Source: Phallus indusiatus | Lineage: Eukaryota; Basidiomycota; Agaricomycetes; Phallales; Phallaceae | DNA length: 64,000 bases | Direction: 5' to 3' | Assembly (NCBI GenBank): GCA_027605045.1 | Contig: JAQFWX010000014.1 | Span: 555,391 to 619,390 of the forward strand | Part shown: positions 58,208 to 64,000 of the stretch, piece by piece | How positions within the stretch are numbered: position 1 is the first letter of the stretch | Layout of the letters: every line of letters starts with the position of its first letter | The notes under the pieces: generated by a model | What the model was told of the DNA's origin: nothing | The model's input: the letters and a program-made list of their open reading frames with translations, nothing else | Databases searched by the model: none | Translations under genes and position numbers: made by a program

Positions 58208-59869
58208 ATGCCTGCAATCTCAGATATAATTCTTTTTCCCGTCATCGTTTATTGTCCATTTTCCCCCATGTTATTCATGGTTGAAAACTCCGATCTATTC
58301 GAGTCGGTCATAGATTATGGTGAACTCGGAAATGCGATTTTGTATTCGGATTTTATCGGTGAATGTGGTCTGGGTAAGAAATTGTACATAATAATTTGGT
58401 TAACTGACTATGTTTCTTAGTGGCAACCACCTCTTTGCTGGCATGGGATGTTTTAGTCACCTTACCCAGAGAGGTATGTCAGTGTGAATTTAAAGTGAGA
58501 TCGTAGTATCAAATATTGTCTGGACCTTCGCATAGAGATTATTTATATGGTCGTAAGCTAATTTTTTGTATTATCTCAATAATACAAAGAATTTGAATTT
58601 ACTAGACATCACTCAAAGACTAATTGGACTACTTTACTTTATATGATTACTCGCTATTTGCCTCTCATCGTCAGCGGGTATGCACCTCATGATCAATTAT
58701 CAGTTCAAACTTCACGGCATATCTATTGACGATTATGAAGAATTTGTTTATCAATACCGCAGTTTAACCCTGGTGCCAGATCCACCATCACACCTCCAAA
58801 TCGGCTCGTTAAAGGATTGAGCATACTCTATATCGTCCCGTGGTTCGTCGTATTATGTTGCACAGAAATACTTTTCATCAGAAGAAGTAAGCGATAAGAA
58901 TGATTCATTCGATGCGAAAAAATCATAAATATAACTAGCTGTTGCATTGCACGGCGGCTCAAAGTTACTTTTACAAATATTGACCTGCTTATTTATTTGT
59001 GAATTGACTTCTGCGCTTGTCGTTTTTTTCGTTTATACTTTCCGGAACGAGTCCGTAGGTATGCATTGAGGTGCTGGTCCGGTAATTTGAATGAATTATA
59101 TGTTTTCTCCACAGCACATGTCACTTTGTCCTCAGGAGGCGAAATAATAAGTTTTGGAACGGCCGTTTGGTTTTCTGAAACTTACTTTGCGTATGTGGTA
59201 GTACTTATTATCTATGCAAATATTGATCATTCTGCATTTTAATGAACCAGTTTTCCGGAACTCATATTCCAAGCTATTTTAGTTATACTTATCATGAAAA
59301 AAGTAATTTTAGACTGGAAACGGGGGATAACGAGAAGCAATCTTGGATCTACTTTGATTCGAGATGGTTTATGGAGCTACTTTTTCAATCTATGTGCGTA
59401 ATTAGATTTATTCCCAGACATTTATTCAAGCAGACTAGCTTGTTTGCTTATAATTCTCGTTCGGCCGTCGTGGCTGAGTGGTCCTATTGGACTCCCCAAT
59501 ATATCGTGAGTTCTGGCCGGTCAATATTGTACATGGTATTCTAGTTTACACAACAACCGGCGAAGATGGTCCTACGTCAGTTTTTCGGTCACTGTAAGTG
59601 TGCCAATTATGCATCATGTCAGGAATGTTTCGCGGAATTTTATTCTATCCCAGAGTACCCGATTGATTTTAAATCTTCGCGAGATTGCGGTAAAGCAATC
59701 TGAACCCAACACTGTTAAGAGAAAAACATCCACCACAATTGACTTCAAAACCCACTTAGAGACAGGTCAACACATCAGGTCATTCATTACGTCCGCGACG
59801 GATGAGTTATCAGTGCCATATCATTATAACGATCTTGGACACGATTCGGACTCTGACAGTGACGAATAG
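58208..59869 (+). CDS. Divergent DUF6533-like membrane protein on the + strand
   Basis: A likely intact multi-exon gene. The first exon ends in ILYSDFIGECGL (donor at 58374). Exon 58421-58473 gives VATTSLLAWDVLVTLPRE, 58538-58554 gives RLFIWS, and 58606-58677 gives HHSKTNWTTLLYMITRYLPL. Together these form a more typical DUF6533 core than in the minus-strand copies. Next come a helix (GLSILYIVPWFVVLCCTEIL), a loop exon (VTLSSGGEIISFGTAVWFSE, about 59117-59180), and further exons. The C-terminus has RLILNLREIA, DUF6533-like, and an acidic end HDSDSDSDE (stop 59867-59869). The start codon and some middle junctions are uncertain. It shares little nucleotide identity with the array copies. Function unknown. 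Confidence 0.62.
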
Positions 59870-60084
59870 GATGTTGCACTTGCAAATTGAACTATAAAAT
59901 GTAGTTCCAGGCTATAGTTCAGTTTTATTGACATCGTTTATGTAAAATTTTGATATTGAATAGTTTTCGAGATCGTTTCGTTTGTTGGTTAAATAGTGCC
60001 CATGTTTAGTGCTAGTATGATGATATTTACATACGTCAAAAATTTGAGTTATGTGGACTTCCAAATGATTTGTTTCAGTCATTG

Positions 60085-60425
60085 CTATACTCCGAAAAGT
60101 CTAATGTTGGATGACGGAATTGGACAGAGTAGTCGAATGGCCACGGTACGTGGAATTGAGTCTGGTGACCGAGCCGAACGGGCTATGTCGTCAAAGAGTA
60201 TGACAAAGACACTGAGCGCGCTGAAGAATGTACAGGAGAGATCTAGAGACATCGTTGCGAAACGGTTGCGCTAAAGTGGCAATTGTTTGTTAGCGTTGCT
60301 CCCCGTAGTTTTAGTGAGATTGAATGGCTTACACACTCACCCATCGACAATGGTTTGACTGCAGAGCCCTAACTCAAGAGATGTTCCGGAAGCTTCAGTG
60401 GTTACCATCGGTCGCGGAAACATGG
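60085..60425 (-). pseudogene. Family X upstream stub
   Basis: Homologous to the 41.5-41.8 and 56.0-56.3 kb blocks. A minus frame near 60250-60100 reads MSLDLSCTFFSALSVFVILF, similar to SLSPTFFNKLSPSVVFFDE at 41.6 kb. The body of X is absent because non-repeated DNA adjoins at about 60085. Confidence 0.32.
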
Positions 60426-60535
60426 ATGACTATGCGGCCCATTCTGAAACAAGGTGCATAGAGTATAGAGACTCTCTATTTTCGTTTTGCAACCAGTGCT
60501 GTGCAATGTGCGTACGTGGCTCTGGTGCGTGACGC

Positions 60536-60546
60536 GTGACAGTCAC
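60536..60546. promoter_or_regulatory. Palindrome GTGACAGTCAC
   Basis: Perfect copy followed by ATTTGCGTAACGCG, upstream of the last GH16-like copy. Confidence 0.45.
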
Positions 60547-60589
60547 ATTTGCGTAACGCGTATCGTGTCTTCTCGAAGACACGGTCCAC

Positions 60590-61856
60590 CCACTCAAAAG
60601 ACAACAGGCTTCGTGGCTACGCACGCTAATCCATGTGAATGCTTATACTAATCAAACTATACGTTGATAGATGATTTTGACCTTTTCAGATAACGATTTA
60701 CTACGCAGATGCTTAAAGTTCCGTTCGGGCATATCATGATAACTGTACGTCCTCGGCCTCAGTCATCCGTGAAAGCTGGATTACATTTCATGTCCACCCA
60801 CTCAGTTGAAAATCTAATCAAAGGCGATATCATCTCTATATCAAGCCAAGTTAGAACAGCAAGCCATCTCACACTCTTCAACAGCACCGCTAACGCAATC
60901 ATAATGTAACCAATTTCCGGCCAATGATAAATGGAATACTGTCCGCATTTCTACGTTTGAGGGAAATGTTTTGGACTGTTATTGCACGCGCCGTTTGGAC
61001 AGGTGCATAAACTCCATTCACGAGACAAGATTACTCTAATCTGTTGCAGTGTTTGACTGAACACGTCCAAGAACGTCAATCTCGCCGTTATTGCTCAGGC
61101 CGTACACACCAACTCGGTCCGTTCACTCTTCTCTCCGATTTCATACATTATCTTCACGCCTCTTTTGTACAGGGGTGCAGCCTTAACAGATCCACCATAT
61201 TTAACAACAACGTCTTCTTGCCCGACTGCTCTGCGACGACAACAACAACCAAAGCCACCTCGTCTGACCAAACACATGTAGAGTTGACACATGTAGAGTT
61301 GATTCAGCCGTAAACAGCAGATTTTCATCACCGAATACGCCGCAATTTGATTTCTCAATGTAAAGTTCTCTCGTTTTATCATTATGTCCTTTCACTGAGG
61401 TCTCTTGCACAGCGCTCAAGTATATCCTCCGTTCGCATTTAGCGATAACGCGCAACAATTAAAGATAGCACAATGATTGACTACCCGCTATACCAACGTC
61501 AAGGACGCAATATTAACGAGTCCTTCGCCCCTCAATGGCTTCATTTTACAGCGCAGGCAGCCTCATTGTACTGGCATGCCAAACCATATCCTAAACGACT
61601 TTTAGATCGGCCCTCCATCCGGATACAATGTCGGGTGTTTTGTTTCGAAATCAAATTCATCAAGATTTTTAAGACCGATGACGCTGCTACGAATGCTAGC
61701 TCTTCTGGTTCCAGTTTTGGTTCGGGAAGGGGTTCAACCGGAATTGGATCGGGTTCCTCCGGGTCTAATTCATCTGGGGTAATTTTGCGTTTTTGATGGA
61801 ACGAATGCTACGCTTACTTTATTGCTAGGGGTTGCGTTGAAAAAAGGACAAGAATA
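60590..61856 (+). pseudogene. GH16-like beta-glucanase, copy 13
   Basis: Leader CCACTCAAAAGACAACAGGC, then an exon near 60690 and the catalytic exon near 61062 (NTSKNVNLAVIAQA), without E-x-D-x-x-E. A good stretch reads HASFVQGCSLNRSTIFNNNV then FLPDCSATTTTTKATS (61150-61250), matching the Cys-containing loop of GH16. A 15-bp tandem duplication (ACACATGTAGAGTTG twice, 61273-61302) follows. The last exon is near 61555. The Ser/Gly-rich tail has NASSSGSSFGSGRGSTGIGS, but the hydrophobic GPI-like end is shifted. It converges on DUF6533 copy 9. Confidence 0.57.
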
Positions 61857-62172
61857 AATGGGGATACGAAATGAGGACAAAAGGACTACAAAGGGCGCTT
61901 AAATATTCCACGTAGAGAGCAACTTTCCCTCACTCTATATTCATCCCAATCTTTGATTCCGTTTGATATACTAATATATAAGGACATCTTTTGATTATAA
62001 TGACAAGGACGGAATCGAAAGTTTATCAATAATATACATACGAGTGAAGTAAAATCATCTCAAAATAATAATAACACAAGGCATTTTCCGAATACATCAG
62101 CTATAAATATGTTGAGGCCTAGAGTCTGTATGCTCTGACAGATCATGTGCGTACCAAAATTCAAGGGTAATA

Positions 62173-63922
62173 CTAAGCTGCAGCTGAAGAGGCTTCGTTC
62201 CCGGATCCGATCCCAACGTCCGGAGACTCCGTCGAAAGATCGTCGTTTTCTTCAGCCCCTGTACTCACCGATATCTCGTGATCTCCCATTTCCACAAGAA
62301 TAGATCGATGTATATAATTCGCCATGCTTCGGAATTGAATAGTAGGTAATTGTATATCGGCAGCTTGAATGGCTGTAGAATTTTCTTGACGAAGATCCAA
62401 GGTGAAATCGGCGATTAAAATAGCCGAAAGACTTTTAAATTGAAGATAAATCGTAAGACTGGTACAAACAGAGATAAATGATTATACCTCCGTTGAATAC
62501 TGCCTATGATAACGACCACAAACTAGTTCCGAGAATCTAGGTGATCAAACTTGATACTTTTTTTTAGAGTGCATGTGAGCTTACTTGATTCTTGAACTAT
62601 ATTCAAACCGTCACCTAAGAAATTTACAGTCAGGTCTGAAGTTAACTTACCTGATCCACAATTATGAGAGCAGGATTAGAGATAATCACGTAGCTTTAAA
62701 AGAGAATGCTATAATTGACATAGCGAATTATTCTTTTGTGTTTATACTCACCAAAACCTTGTCACAGCTAATTCAATATAATGTGAACACTACTCTGTTA
62801 GCGATATGATTGGACATACTTTGTTTGAGTATCAATGAAATCAAGTCATTGTGACTTTGAATGCCTGTTGCGCGTTTTAACTTCCATGTACCCCATACTC
62901 TCAGCAAGCAAGTGCCGAAAACGGTAAGATCAGTTAGAATAGTACAAATATTTTGGGCCAAGTTTATTCCTGGAAGTAATCGTATTGTTGCATTCAGACC
63001 TATCAAATAACCAGTAATGTATATTTGGACCTACCACTTGAAACACCGGAACTTGGAAAGAATTGAAAACGAGATTTGAATGACTTAAAAAATGTATTCC
63101 ATACCTTTGGCATCCGCCTTCCTTTATTATTTCTGAAAAAGAAGGTGAAAACGTGGCTTTCCTTTCAAAGAGATTCCTACCATAAAGGCTAAAAGCAACC
63201 CCTCCCCCAAAAAATAGAATCATAAATACAATCACGACCTTGTTTCCTTGACATAATGAGTATGCTCGAAGGACTAACAAGCCTAAAATGATATCTTCAG
63301 GGACAATCATGATTCACGAGCTATATGCTACCCCAACCTTGACCACCGATGTATGTTAACAGGGTCGCAACACCCCCTGTATAAGCCAGGAAATTACACA
63401 AACTTTTGTGCCTTATAAGTTAGTAATCTTTGCAAAGATTATAATGTCTATTACCTTTCCGACTGCAGGAGAGAAAATGGCAAGTTAATAAGATTGCTTG
63501 CATGCACAATTAATAACAATCATGATGCTTACTGACAGAATGTCGAACCAGAAATTCACTGCTTGACCGAGAACACTTGTATATCTTGTGAGGGCATAAA
63601 GCAAGCTTGGAAGGGTGAAAGGCTTCGGTGATAACCACATATACATCACTTCTCGCGGTACAGCCAATATCATGGCATAGATCAGTAGGCCTAATATCGC
63701 ACCTTGAACTCGCACCGCTCGTTTAGCTCGTTGGAAGCGAAAATAGCGTACCTAGACAGCCACAATCTACAAGTGCGATGACATAACTAGCATCTTATAT
63801 TAAGTTACCTAAAATCAAATAATCAAAATAGAAACCCACTTGAGATATGCTATATGAATCAGTTCCGCCAGTGAGAGGTCCATACCATCGATAGAGGTAG
63901 CATTGGCGATACTGTTGTTCAT
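62173..63922 (-). CDS. DUF6533-like seven-helix membrane protein, copy 9 (divergent, intact)
   Basis: The most divergent of the minus-strand series, but coherent. The start MNNSIANATSIDGMDLSLAE is at 63922. Core exon: LAVPREVMYMWLSPKPFTLP, then LLYALTRYTSVLGQAVNFW. The 8-nt exon is TCGGAAAG. Short helix exon: SLCNFLAYTGGVATLLTYIG. Helix exon: LVLRAYSLCQGNKVVIVFMI. The donor after NLF is lost. The former intron reads in frame (ERKATFSPSFSEII) into the Cys loop, so two exons are fused with about 12 extra residues. The 12-nt exon is at 62585-62596. Acidic tail: SPDVGIGSGNEASSAAA. Predicted about 355 residues. It retains all phases, so likely functional. Confidence 0.76.
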
Positions 63923-64000
63923 TTTCAAGTCGGAGGGCGGTGGTGGGAAGGTGGATTGAAAAAAAGTTCTCAGCCTGAGTTGTAAGTTAATAAGATGAAT

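Overview
The window is fungal, most likely from a filamentous basidiomycete (Agaricomycetes-like). The reasons are dense short GT-AG introns (about 45-90 nt), very small exons, a Tad/LINE-type retrotransposon, DUF6533-type seven-helix membrane proteins (a family I know essentially from Agaricomycetes), and GPI-type GH16 beta-glucanase-like genes. I saw no rRNA, tRNA, CRISPR or bacterial-type feature. The species cannot be named from the sequence.

Layout. 1-3264 is a decayed LINE ORF2 (reverse transcriptase, RNase H, C-terminal zinc knuckle) cut by two hairpin-rich inserts. A 390-bp TA-flanked inverted-repeat element follows (3322-3711). From about 4.6 kb to the end, the window is one tandem array of a three-gene cassette. 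Gene G (+ strand) is related to GH16 endo-beta-1,3-glucanases and mostly broken. Gene D (- strand) is a DUF6533-like multi-span membrane protein and converges on G. Family X (- strand) is unrecognised, lies upstream of D, and is divergent from the next G. The X-G intergenic region carries a conserved 11-bp palindrome. The array holds nine sizeable D copies (about 6.4, 15.2, 17.8, 27.9, 33.7, 40.0, 46.0, 52.4, 62.2 kb), two D relics, about a dozen G copies or stubs, and about ten X copies or pieces. A divergent + strand DUF6533 gene (58.2-59.9 kb) sits in a non-repeated block at 56.6-60.0 kb.

State of the genes. For D copy 1, I could build a phase-consistent 14-exon, 347-codon gene with exons as short as 8, 12 and 16 nt. 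Copies 3, 7 and 9 look equally intact. Copy 4 has small splice-site changes, copy 5 has a nonsense codon, copies 2 and 6 are truncated, and copy 8 is doubtful. G copies keep clear GH16 landmarks, but only two (22.7 and 38.8 kb) keep the E-x-D-x-x-E catalytic motif, and even these have frameshifts. X is decayed and its function is unknown.

The array has been reshaped by recombination and mobile elements: two related TIR transposons (16.1-17.7 and 42.1-44.5 kb), one clear solo LTR (20.1 kb), a ~115-bp foldback element present in only some cassettes, a simple inversion (48.8-50.5 kb), and several chimeric junctions. All product names come from reading motifs by eye; no database search was run.
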